From Cristatella mucedo (Eukaryota; Bryozoa; Phylactolaemata; Cristatellidae), in contig WPIO01000017.1 in NCBI GenBank assembly GCA_009760855.2, positions 6,066,501 to 6,130,500 of the forward strand: DNA of 64,000 bases. The letters run 5' to 3'. Positions 11,068 through 23,800 of the stretch are shown here, piece by piece. A program made the position numbers and the translations under genes. Within the stretch, counting starts at the first letter, position 1; every line of letters begins with the position of its first letter. A model generated the notes under the pieces. The model saw only the letters and a list, made by a program, of their open reading frames with translations. It did no database searches and had not been told where the DNA came from.

Positions 11068-11518
11068 GCTACTGACAACTATCCGTGTCAAGGTTATACG
11101 GTTGCAGTGCCAAAATGACGTGAATAATTTAAGGATTTGGAGACGTTATTGTAATCGAATAATATAATATATTTATTAAATTATAGGCTGCATACGTGAA
11201 AAAAGTTTTTGGATTGGATACTTAGTGGACAGCCAGTACGTCGAGAGGCGCGCGCTTTTAAACATGGGCGCCTCCACTGGCAGAGTTCCGTGTACGGAGC
11301 TTACAATTTTGTTCTATTTTTGTTCCGATTAGCTGGCGGATAGTTTCATCAGAATCTCGGCACTGACCATTCGCCTCAAGTCTCAACCGAGCACCATTTT
11401 TAGCATCTACGCATGCAGCGAGAAACCTTAATGTACGTTAGCTGTGTGGCGTGTATGCACGTCCGTTGAGCAACCACTGTGTATAGAAATCGCTTGCTAT
11501 TTTTTCATCTCCAACGAA
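11068..11518. promoter_or_regulatory. Probable shared promoter region between divergent genes
   Basis: This 451-bp gap separates the minus-strand start at 11067 from the FAN1 start at 11519. It contains an AT-rich TATA-like block at about 11157-11187 and a flanking segment (about 11230-11470) richer in CpG than the repeat-rich surroundings. No 5' UTR boundaries can be read from the sequence. Bidirectional use is inferred from the head-to-head layout. Confidence 0.4.
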
Positions 11519-12239
11519 ATGGGCGAATCTTTTACGGCTGAAAAGAGGCCAACGGCATCGACGGCGCAGCAGGTCACGCTGTTTTCTATCCTAAGAAAAT
11601 TCGAAGCCAGAACCAACTCAGCCGCAGTGAAAACGAGCGAGGGTACTTCGCGGGCTGTAACTGTGAGTTCAGGTAATGAGCCCGCCAAGAGGACTGCAGC
11701 TACCGTCAGCGATAGACCGAGCGCCCGGAAGTCGTTGCGACTGTCTCTCAGCAAACAGCGCCGCGAACTCGGGCTCGAGACGGCCGCGAGCAAGTCTATC
11801 GCGGAGGACGACGACGTTATATTTATTAATCAATATTCTGCAGCGACGACAGCGCATGTGGCCGCCGGGCGGCTGGATTCCACGAAAACGAACGAGGAGT
11901 GCGCAGCAGAACTGCCAAACTCCTTTGTCAAGACTGAGCCAGATTCGGGAAGTCGAAAGGATGTTCAGCAAACGCCAGCGTTTGAGGAGGCAATTGCAAC
12001 ACCGTGCAAAATTTCAGACTCGAATAAGTCCGATGCGATCGCCGAGACCAGTGTTCTACTGGAACTGGATGAGCAGTGGAGTGTGGGCGAGCAGCCTGAT
12101 CTTAGCGGCAGTCGTAGAGTACCGTATTATTTAGAAAACTTTCGCCGTATCTTAAGTAGTGTGCTTGGTAGCGAACTTGACTCCAGGTACTTCAATGAAT
12201 GCGACGTCGCCTTAGTATCCAAGTTCAATAATCTTTCAG
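11519..12239 (+). CDS. FAN1: FAN1 exon 1
   Basis: Codons 1-240 plus one base, donor CAG/GTGCGT. It holds the whole disordered N-terminus. Near residues 17-28 lies [12 protein letters not shown], a hydrophobic patch loosely like a PCNA-interacting peptide but lacking the aromatic pair. At 95-104 an acidic run precedes VIFI, a candidate SUMO-interacting motif. From 201 onward it enters the conserved FAN1 NTD ([11 protein letters not shown]). No Cys/His set for a UBZ finger is present. Confidence 0.93.
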
Positions 12240-15200
12240 GTGCGTCTGCGTCAGCTTACTTGTTTTATAGGTTTTGATGAGCATGCAACGATGTATTTTG
12301 TTTCTGTTTGATGTGGCTGTGATTTCTTGTCACATCTCCACTCTGATTTCTAGATTCAGCTCAAAAGCTTTATGTACGGCTATTTTGTCGTAAATATAAA
12401 TGGATTTCACTGCACAAGATCAAGTACGACCACATTGCACCTGACCTAGCACCGTGCCTTGGTGAGCTGGTTGAACAAGGATTTATAAATGACGGTAAAC
12501 TCACTGATCAAAGCTGGTCTATGTAAGCTGATTCTGCTAAACTACGTGTCTGCTAAACTATGTGTCTACCCCTGAGTCTAAGACAGGTGGTCTTACCTCA
12601 CTTATTTCTTGTGGATAGCCGTAGTTCTTTATGTGTGGGTTTAAGTAGTCGCTCGGTAAGCAAGTTAAGACATTCGTTGTGTGATTTGGGGCAGCTGCTC
12701 AGGTGTTTGATTCATGCTAATGCTAATGCGATTGCTTTTATATTCTCAAACTGCGATTACTTTCACGTGTGGTGTTCTTATGATGCCCTGTTTGTGATTC
12801 CTACCATAGCATGTTCCTTCTGCCATGCTGATATCTCACTGGGCTTTGGTTGACCTGTAGACGTTCGCTCTGACTTCAATCGCATAGGTATTTTATAATG
12901 CATCCGTCCAAAAGCAGAGCAGCAGGCTAACGTGGCACTGGCCCACCTTGGTGATTGCTATGGGCAGTTTTTGTAGTTCATCCTGGTTGACCACCCCTGG
13001 ACTAGCACTCAGAGGTGCACTACGCGACTTAGGTAGCGGGTTCGAGTCTTGTCGAGGGCAATCCTTCATTGCTCACTTCAAGTGGTGGTGATAACCACTA
13101 GGGCTCTTTTTCTGCTTTATAAATGAGGGTGTTAAATCTGCTAGCCATTACTTTACTCTTGCTTGACTCCGTTGGACTGGTTGCTTGTTTAGATAGAAAT
13201 GACCCTGCAGTGGCATTGCAAAGCAAAGCTGTGTGATTGTGAAAGCCAGCTTCTTGGCTTTCCTAGCACTGCCAATCGCTGTTAAAAAAGTAGGGAACAT
13301 TTCTTTTCTGTACTCAGTGGGATTGCAGACGTCTTCTGATTATTCCATTATTCCATATTGAAATTACAATTCAGGTCATTTGAGAGGCATGATGTAGACA
13401 TGCATCAAGAACAACTGCTTTCAGCAGCAGTGTGGAATTTACTAATCAAAAGAGGCTTGTGGATTTCGGGCTTGGATGTTCAGGGTTCCGAGTCGTGCTA
13501 GTGGCAGAATTGTTTGTGTGTAGATTATCACGGCATCATGCCGTATGGTTGGTGGCCCGGCACGCCTGCTGCGACTTTTGTGAGCCGGCAATGTGCAAAA
13601 ATTGTGTACAGTACCCATGGTATCTCTGGAAGTTGTGCGGATGTTAGGATAAGTGAGCATCTCAAGTCGGAGGTAGTGAAATAACTTCCAAGGCCTACAG
13701 GACATGCTCTCCTGACACTCTTATCCAGTGCTGTTATATGCTGTGCATTGCATAATGGTATTGCAGTAGAAGTAAAGTCCATCTAAAAGATTAGCAAAGT
13801 TCACTTATCATACTTGCATCAGTCAGCAGAGGGGCATAAAGTATCCTCTTTGTGAACAGCCTTAGATTGAATTACCACAGCCCTGCTCTTATGCCGATGG
13901 CTTGGTTCTTGGCTGCAATGCATCTTTCCTTATCCCATGTCTTGTCTTCCACCGAACGTTCAGCAGTGCACGTGGCCTTCCGTTTGCCAAGTCTTTGTTC
14001 CTTAGCCTGGCGATTAGTTTTCTCATTCATTCAGCCCTAGGTATTAATGTGCTTGCTCTTGACGTCTGAGGTCGTGAGCTCCAGCCTGGTGACATATGTG
14101 AAGCATCTGAATCGAGATTATCTTACTGTGCTATACAAATGAAGAAATATATATACAACACACACACACACTCACACATACACACACATTCACACATATA
14201 TATATATATACTGTCTATACATCCATGATTGCAGAAAAAAGCTCCAGGACGTTTGATAACGTGTGCAGCAAAATCTATTTGACAGAATTCAGAATAATTC
14301 TAGAATCATGTCAAACAAGCAGAGCTGAACTTGAATTTCAAATTTCACTCTGATATGTGAAATATCAGCCGAGTTATGTAATTTACCAGGCATCAAGCAA
14401 CACTGAAAATGATGCTATATGAAAGTCACAATAATGCACCTCAACGAGCTTCATATACCTCGATCTACCAAGGTTTGACAAGTTGGGACACGAGTCGCAT
14501 ATGCTTCAGATATTAGTAAATTTGTTATTTGTAGATACATAACTTCCGGTCTACATCCAGTTTAGATATCGTTTGCATAATAAGTTTTTTATGTAGAAGT
14601 CGTCAGAACATTCAATTTCGTTTCTATCATGTTTGTCTATTGAAAGGTACCCTAAACAAATATTTGATTGCCTGACCAATTCTTAAGTATGTTCTTGACG
14701 TCCTCCCATAAACTAAAACTGGCTCTTAAGGTTGAATAAGTTAGCATCGAATTTGTCAAATCATCATTTCAAACTGACAATTATTTTCGGCAGTGTCCTA
14801 CTACTGGTTAAGCACATGTCACAAAGCCAGATTTGGCTGTGGCATATGAAAAACTAGTGTTGTTGAATCATATGCATAATTTGTTAGTTCTAGCAAGATC
14901 GTTATCGGAATTTCAACCCTTGACCTCCAAACTAAAAATGGGAATCGCAGGCCAACTCACCCATTTTGATTTACATCGTTATTGTATGACGATTTTGCTT
15001 TTTTGGCTCAGGGGAGCAACCTGGTCCATAATCCTCTTATGGGTGGAGTGAGTGGCGGAAGTTTATCGACACTGCTAGCTAAAAAATAATCAATAAAAAA
15101 TACATAATAATCCCTTGGGATTAAGATGTATTTTATAGACTGCTGGCTGAAAAAATTCACTTAGTCTTAGAACTACCATAAGTTTTCTTACCAGGTGGGA

Positions 15201-17848
15201 AACATATGAACCAATCCAGACTAACACTACCTAAAGGAATTTATGGATTCCAACATATTTGTCTCTTTAAAAGAAAATCATTTTGTACTACCGTCTGAGC
15301 ACTGCAAAGTAAGATTTACTGGATACACCAATTATTTCCCCTCTATAAATGAGTCAGCAAGTATATTGGACGTCTTCTGCACAACTATCGATGGTTTGAA
15401 GCCTCATCTCCTAGTTCTTAATTATATCAGTTTGCCAAATGCATGTAGTAAATTAAACTACCTTCTCGTAATCTCAATGAAAAATTGTTTCTGTTTGCAG
15501 TTCACAATGTTTTTGGTATCTTGAGTGTTTGCCAAGCCTTCTGATGCAGTGTATATGGTTTCATAGCTCTTGTTTTATCGGAAACATAAGTTGCTACTTT
15601 CTCCGTCTAACTGCACTGTCTATATTTTTTGCACTGTCTTGAACCAGATCTGGTATACTAGTGCACAATACTGAACGTCTCAATTCTTAGCCATTCGTGA
15701 TGCAGGGCCCAATGCGGCCATTGGGACTTTTTTTTGAAGATATCGATACATGGCACTTTAAAAAATCTTGCTTCACCGTGTTCTGATTGGTTTTCCCAAA
15801 AATATTGTTTCAACACCTTGTTTATTTTCAAAACCCACTTGAAATCACAAAGCTAGGTAATTTTACGTTTTTCCATACCAGCATGCAAAATTTGAAGCAG
15901 TTGACGTTTCCTCATATTAATTCTTATGTGATAGCATTTTTATGCATTTCTAAAACTCTGCAATATGAGATTTTTTGCTAATTCCCAGGGAGTGTGGATT
16001 TTGGGAACCAGCACTGTATGTCAGTGACTGCATTCAAAACTCACTGAGCATTACTTGCTAATTGCATGTATTTTCCGATTAGAGCAGCTCCCAGCTTGCT
16101 TCTAGTGATCATTGATGCAGTTAGCGTAATATCTTGTGAAAGTAACCCCTTCGGTATCTGGCATCTGTGGCAAGTACTCCTGCTCATGATGTCGAAAGTG
16201 ATGCTGGACATCCAGAGCTATTGGGTACACAGTGCCTCGGGCATTATGCATGCTAGTTCACTGTGCCCCCCCCCCCAGAGGGTTTGGGGAAAAGACAAAA
16301 AGCAGTAGAAGAATTGCCTTTCACGATTGACTCACGGCACCGTTTAACTAGACAGAGCCGACGCTCGTGTGCAATACTGCACCCCCCGATTTACAAGGGG
16401 GCAGAATTACGTGCACAGTGCAGTCACATTGCCTACTCAGGTCCATGCTTGTGTGGCTGACCTGCTGGGCGGCAGTCCAGATAGAGAGGTCCAGTGCTGT
16501 CGGCAGGCAGTGCTTAATAGCGTTGCTTCTCGGCTCGTTTGTGCCAAGGATTAGCTTCGGCAAGCTTCACTTGCTGCCGTCATGGCTGCCTGACTCTGCC
16601 GCCACTGGCTGCCTGACTGCCTCTGCTGCTGGCTCTGCCAGCCTTCTCCCGTGCTCCGAACTTGCACCGGCTGCCAGTGTAGAAAGCTAGTGCTCGGCTG
16701 AGTGCAATTGCTCATCGATCCTGCTGACGCTGGCTAACGTACCTTGCCAAAGCAGGTGGGGCTGGCATAGTGCTCCCCAAAGGGGCTGCCAGCGTGTGAA
16801 CCTGACAAATAGCAGCTGGCTGCATAGGAGAGCAGTAGCTGCTACCTCTTCTTTGCTGTTGCAGCTTTTCGTCGTCGCTAGTGGCAGTCTGCAGCCGTTT
16901 ACTCGATGGTGAGGCTGTGCAGCAGCGAACTGTCCGTGCTCGATTGGTTCAGTGTTATCTCAGCCGTGCAGAGGATTGTCTTATATGCTCACGTGTGCTC
17001 TACTTTGACATGGCCATGCAGTGCTGGTAATCAGGCAACTATGCAAGTGGTATCTGGGTTAAGTTGCTCTATTAAGAAGGCGGTAATACGATCGATGCCA
17101 GGTTCATTCATCGGTCGGGCCAGGTGGTGTTTTTTCGTAGGTCCTAGTCCACCAGCAGACCCCTGGGCTCACTCTATATTTTCTTAACAATTCTAACGAT
17201 GGTAGCTCGGCCTGCTAGTAAGGGTGAGCTGTGAGTACTTTATAGAATGGCAGTGACCATAGCCAGAGCAACCATAGGCTACTAAGGCAGCAAGAGCAGC
17301 AACGCCGTACACTGCATCGTCCACTAGTTTGCAGCCTCGATCAGCTCGCCCGATGGCTGTTACAGCCAAGGTTGAGCTATCAGAGAAGTCGCAATATGCT
17401 ACTTGTTGAACAAGTATGCTTTTTAATGCATGTGCTTGCCTGCTGAATGTCAGCGTGTTAAGCTAACATGGAAACCCACCAGTCTTAAGGCACAGCGTGG
17501 TTTGTCTGTTATCTATGTGGAGCAGTGCCAAGCTGGTAGTTGTCGGAATTCTGAAGCTGCAGCATCAGCTGTAATAATGAGGTGTCTAGAAAGCTTGGAG
17601 CCTGTGCTTGAAAGTATATGTCACGTTGTCTCTGTATTGCCTGCATTCTCTATATTTACCCTCAGTGTTTCTAAAGCTCGTCCAATGCCAGCCCGAGAGC
17701 TGCTCTATGACTAACGGCAATTACTGCAGCATTTGCTCCATGACCTCATCTCATGCCCTCTGCGGCTGTTTCAGCTTTAGCATATTTTTCCAAGGCCAGA
17801 ATTGTTACTCCTCGTGTTCGTCTGCATGTGTGCATGCCTCGTTTGCAC

Positions 17849-17891
<43 letters not shown>

Positions 17892-20800
17892 CCTTGTATA
17901 GGCATTTATGTCAAGCCCTATGTTTGATGTGCGCTCACTGCTACCATTTGTACAAGGCAGGAGGCAGCTGTGACCGACTTTATAGAGATTCTGATTGTGC
18001 AAGGGAAAGTGGTCTCAGCTCGGTCAGTTTGTTGGATTGGGGTAGCTGCTGCTGTTGCTAAAATGCCAGCCTCTCAGCGATCAGCATCAGTAGCCTGGTT
18101 TCGATCCCCAAGACTAGGAGCAAGACGTGTGGCAGCAACCTCTCTCGGTCAAAGGAGGGTGCGGTTAGAGCCACTAGGCCTCCTTTTACGAGCCCAGCTG
18201 GTGGCTCAGGTTTTTACTTCTTTTTTTGCAAGTCGTTCGTTAAGTTTAAAGTATTCATAGAGACTTTTCGCACTGTTTCCAGCTTTGCTACTTGCTGATA
18301 TCAATGGCCTGACTGCAGGCAGGTGGCTATATGGCCCAACTTTCCCTGGGGATCTGCCACTTGTTTTGCACAGCATTTGTTTTGCGTGCTACTGTAACAA
18401 GCCACCGTAGTAGTTTCGAAATAGCGAACGACTGACGGCTATCTGCCGTGAGGCTGAGTGCCGTAAAAATTGCGTTTCGAAATGAGAGCAACTGTGGAGC
18501 CTCTTGGCTACCCTCTAGTGTTCTCACCAACTAAGTATTCAAGACTGACGTTCTACGGCAGTCGGCTCAAAGCCTTAACTGCTGGCTTTACATTTCCGAT
18601 AACGTGCTCGAGCCGAATCCCGTTGTATAGCTGGTGTGCCTGCATCAGTTTTAATTGCCAATGGATGCCAAGTTGGAGCCATTATGTCTGCTATGTTCGG
18701 CGACTAGAGACGTTATTCCAGATTGCACGTAGAAGTGCTTCGAATGGATTGCTACTAGCTGCAAGCAGTGGCAGTAAAATTACTGCCTGCAAAACGATGC
18801 CACCCATTGTCGCTAAAAACTTCATTGCTGTTTTACTTTTGATTGGCTAAGTCTCCTAGCATGCGATTTGTTGTTGTTATTTTTCATTCAAGGGGCATGC
18901 ACCGATGACCTTCACGAGGTACTTGAACTGCTTACTGCTGCCCAGCTGAAGCTGCTGTGCAAGGACATGCGCCAAGACCTCAGCACTTCTACCGGAAGTA
19001 TGGGTCGCTCGGGTATGATCGAGGCTCTGCTCAAGCACTGTCGCCGACAAAACATTGCCAGCATGTTTGCCTGTTCTACGAAAACTTACACGATTGCTTT
19101 GCGAAAGTGAGTAACCACCCTTCTATATTTTCAACAGCACCATATCAATAATGCAACGATGAAAAATCCGATGCCTCGTTTGCAGAGGTACTGTTTGATG
19201 AAGAGTGTGCATGTGTTAGTGAGACTGCACAGTTCCACTCACTTAGGTTAATTACAAGTTAGCTTATGCAACAGCTTGGTTTTCCTGTAGACCTCTGCTT
19301 TGGCTGCTCTTCACAGCGTTTGCCGTTAGTGGTGATTGCTCTTTGTGTGGCTATGCATTCTGACAGTGGGCATGCTATTACTAATGTATGTGGTTTATTT
19401 CTAACATCTATAAAGTGCATAGAAATAAAATTTGGTTCTCCTTGGGTGCTGAGCAAATGGCTTATTGGTTTTATTATTATTACAGCAGCCCAGAATTTGG
19501 CTCCTAAAAATAAGCTAAAGGTCTGTTCTAGTCAGCTGCCTTAAAATGGCACCTGCATCTAGAGCTGCTGTGCCGTGCAGTTCCTTACCACTTGATGACC
19601 ACAAGGTAAGGTGGTTGCTTTTCGCAATCTCGGTCCCGAGCTTGTGGGTTCGAATCCTGCAGTGGGCGATCCTTTATTGCCACTGCAAGCAGTGGTGACA
19701 GCCTTTGGGGCTCTTCTGGTACTATATAAAATGAGACTGTTAAAACAGCTAGTTATTGCATAGGGAAAGCTTCTTAAAGGCCTTCAAGTCTGTGCAGACG
19801 TAACTCTTCACTATTACATAAGGGGTCTTACGCTTTTGGCCTTTTATAACAAGGATTGAGGATGGGCAGGCCCGTGATATTGAGTAGTATTAAACAGTCC
19901 AGGTGCAGAAAAAATGCAAAACAAAACGTTTACTATCCAAAGTGAACAGAACTACATTAATCGCAAAGGCTTTGTGTTACATGCGTGTTATGAAGACTGA
20001 TTATTGGCAATAAGGCCGCAATCGTGATCGTGGCTATGTCACGGTAAAAAGCATTTTCGCATTTTAGCGGCAGCTGCTATGGCAACTACTGTGTTTGGGT
20101 AATAGAGCATTTTCTACGACGTCGGGCATACTAAAACTGCATGTGGCATGGGCAAATATTTATAGATAGCCCAAGAATAGGCAGCATATGCGGTTGGCCT
20201 GTAGTTGCTTAGAATGACCTTGCTGAACCACTACCCTTTGTGACCTAGCTTATCTGGCTAGGGAGAGATGCCACAAGCTTCATCGGTGTCTCTTCTGCTG
20301 CGGCATTCTACGAAGCCTGTATTTTACTGAAAAGGTCGGCGACTTATGAAGGCTGAACACCCTATCTCAGCCATCTTCCATATTACTCCATAGTCGTTCT
20401 GGGGTACCTACCGATAAGGCGATAGGCTATGTCACTGCATCAGCTCCACATAGGATTCGTCGAAAAAGGTACTTTACTTCAGTTATAGTTGGTCAAGCGA
20501 GTTTAATTTCAAACGTCAAGTACTGTGCTTGGGGGTCGTTAGATTTGGCAGCAAGATTACAAACTTAATGCGTACTGCCGGCCCAGTAAAGTAATTTTTT
20601 GACAAATGCCTCTTTGGAGCTAAAGCAGTTGCCAATGTAATGTATCTTTGTCTGTAACTCCACAAAGTCATCAAGACCATGTGGGTGTTACACAGGAGAG
20701 TTTTGTATAGCGCACTCACAGCCTAAGCGGCTTTCGGTATGCATTCGGTAGCCGACAGACTTCATCTCACGCAACAAAGAGAAAGTGGTAAGCATAGCAG

Positions 20801-23800
20801 AGTAAGGAGAGCAGTTGAGGTAGTGAGTAGCATGGAAGTAGCAGCTCAGGACCGCTGAAAAAGATGAGCCATAGTTGGCCGTAGGAGAGTAGTTGTCGTT
20901 GCGTAAGAATTGTGGAAGCGAGTTCCACAGTATAGGACCTACAGAGCTCAAGCTTCTGTCGCCAACTGTCTTTAAGTGGAGGACTGGAACAGCTAATTTA
21001 TTGTCCACACAGGACCTGAGAGCACAAAGAGGCTGAAACAGGTGCACCAGTTCAGCTAGGTACGAAGGAGCCAAGCCGTGGCGGGCCTTGTGGGTCAGCG
21101 TAAGAACTTTGCTCTGTATCTGTTGATCAACCGGTATCCATCCTAGTTCTCTTAGAAAAGGAGACACGCGCTCAAACTGCTGGGACTTGAAGACTAGCCT
21201 TGCAGCCATATTCATAGTCAGCTGCAGTGGCCTAGTTGCTTTCTTTGTATCCCAGCCAAGAGGGAATTACAATAATCAAGCCGAGACAGAACTAAGGAGC
21301 TAGTTAAATTTTTTACAAGCCACTGTGGGAGACAGCTCCTAATCTTGGATAGGGATCGGACGTGATGGCTAGCTGTAGAAGCAGTCATCTGAATGAAGCT
21401 TTTAAAATTGAGGCAGCTGTCGAAAACGACATCTAAATTTCGAGCACGTGGTGATGGTCGCACAATGGCATCATCTATTAGAAGAGCAAAGCCGTTTAAT
21501 ACAGCCACACGCTTAGGGTGTCCTATGAGCAGCAGTTCGGTTTTATCGTCAATAAGTTTCAAGAAGTTTTCCGACATTTAGGATCGAATGTCGGCAAGCC
21601 AAGCATTCAGTTTCTCAGTTGCTGCAGCAGATTCCGACGGTTTGAATGACAAATACAGCTTAGTATCGTCAGCATAAAAGTGATATCCTATTCCGTGGGC
21701 CTTAATCACTTTTCCCAGAGGTTGAATATAAATGGAGGTGACCCGTCTCGCGTGTGAGACCTGACCCCCAAACGACACGGATTGAACACGATCAGACAAG
21801 TAAGATTTAAACCACGCCAGTGCTTCGTCTGCCAGACCGATCGTCATTCTCAATCGTTCAAGCAGAACATCATGATCGGTGGTGTCGAAGGCAGCCGACA
21901 GATTTAGCAGAGCTAGGGCAGTGACATTCCCGTCGTCGTTGCGACGTAGAATGTCATCGTTAACTGGGAGGAGAGCAGTTTCAGTGGAGTGCTGCCTATT
22001 GAACCCTGATTGAAATGTTTCTGACATTTCATTTTCATTATGTTCAACCAGCTGCTTAGCAACAATGTTTTGAAGAATCTTTGACAAGAAAGGAAGAAGG
22101 GAAACTGGACGATGGTTTACAAGGACCTCTGTATCTAATCCAGGCTTTTTAAGAATGGGTCGAACGATTGCCGATTTGAAGGACTTGGGGACGACCCACT
22201 TTCTCAGAGAAGCATTGAAAATCTTGGTTATAGCAGGGCTAAGTTGGTCTGCTAGTGAAGACCACAGAGATGAAGGTATAGGGTCTTCAGGAGACGAGCT
22301 CGTTTTGCTAGACCTTATTAAGGTAGCCACATCGCATGCATAAACCTCGGAAACCTTTTAAGGAAGGTCCAGGTTGTGGAACGGCGATTGCTTTGGTCGG
22401 AGGGGGCTTTATGGAGGCACGAATGTGCACAATTTTTTCAGTAAAGAAGGCTGAAAACGTTTCGGCTGAGCCCTTAATATCTGGGGAGTCAGACCTCTCA
22501 GCATTGACCAGTTAATGGTTTACTGTCTGACAAATCTGTGTAGGGTCCGACTGGCAGGAATTCAGCTTTCGACTGATTGGTACTACATAGAACTACTATG
22601 GAGCGATATCGACTGTCAGCGGAGGTGGGTGTTCGTGGGCCTTCGTTAGTCGCTGACCTTTTCAGTGCAATTCCGGCTCCATCGATTATGCTACAGCAGA
22701 AGAGACAAAGTAGAAGCTTGTTGCCTCTGCATGGCCAGACAAGTTAGGTCACAAAGAGTAGTGGTGGGGCAACGTCACTCTAAGCAAACACATAAACAGT
22801 TTACACGTTTGTTCTTAGGTCTTCGATAAATATTTTCACATACTGCACACAACTTTAGCATGCCTGGCATTGTAGAAAATACTCATATTATCCAAATGAA
22901 GTAGGAGCCACAGCAGCCGCCGCCATGCTTCAAAGACTTTTTCGACCGAGTGTATATGTGTCACATATGTCGCACAGTACTCATGCTCCCGTAGCATTCA
23001 ACATGTTTGAACTAGTAGACCAGCTCACCGATCTTCATTCCCTGGGAAGCTCGGCGGTCACATTTATTCTAGAATTTTTCCGAAAAAGCATCGGGATATG
23101 AGACTGGCATCTTGGTATCATACAACCAGCAGCTTCTGCAACTTTAACTACAGCACTTGAAGAAAAACAAGCATGGGATAGATGTACCAGGGAACAGCAT
23201 TTTTAGTGGTTTCTGAGGCAGCTTCATGCATGCCATAGATTCACGGTTTTTGGAAGGGATGTTGTGGCATGGTCTCACCACTCTGCACTGAGATGCGATT
23301 GGTGTGTTAAAGATTATACATTAGGGAAAATCCTTACAGTCGAATGATTCGTTTGAGCGACAGGAAAGGTCCAAAACTTTTTATTTGTTTTTGGTATTAA
23401 TTATTTGGAGTAAGCTTCTCGTTTGAAAAAAATTCCACTACAAGAAGTTATATTGTAGTCGAGTCATATTTCAATCCTTTGGGATCTGATTAATTAGCCT
23501 CGGCCAATGTATTAGTGTAGTCACATAGTTTTGTGCTAGTTATGGCTGTATTAAAGTCTCAAATTTGTCAGCGATTGTTTGTTGATGGGCTGGTGGCTCG
23601 ACCATTGCTATGAGCTGCTGATTCCTAAGTTAGTATGGTTCTTCGAGTTCTTGCAATTGTGCATGCACATCTCTGGGTCTCCCACTTCATGCAGTTACCA
23701 CAATATCAAGTACCTGGGTGCCGCCCTTTAGTGATAATAGTATTGCTCATAATAGTGATACATTTGTAAGCCACTGTAATTAAACTGAATCTCTTTCTAG

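Larger units (their letters stand above)
12495..18892 (+). other. FAN1 intron 2 (6398 bp)
   Basis: A SINE copy at 12981-13147 and simple repeats at 14146-14210 and 17851-17889 lie in this intron. A C run lies at 16266-16276. A possible further tRNA-like SINE head (GGTTTCGATCCCC near 18098) lies at about 18040-18200. The rest is AT-rich or low-complexity and has no recognised gene. Confidence 0.7.

Noticed and set aside
11444-11518. Upstream extension of the FAN1 frame
   Set aside because: The frame is open but has no ATG before 11519; the apparent start there is GTG.
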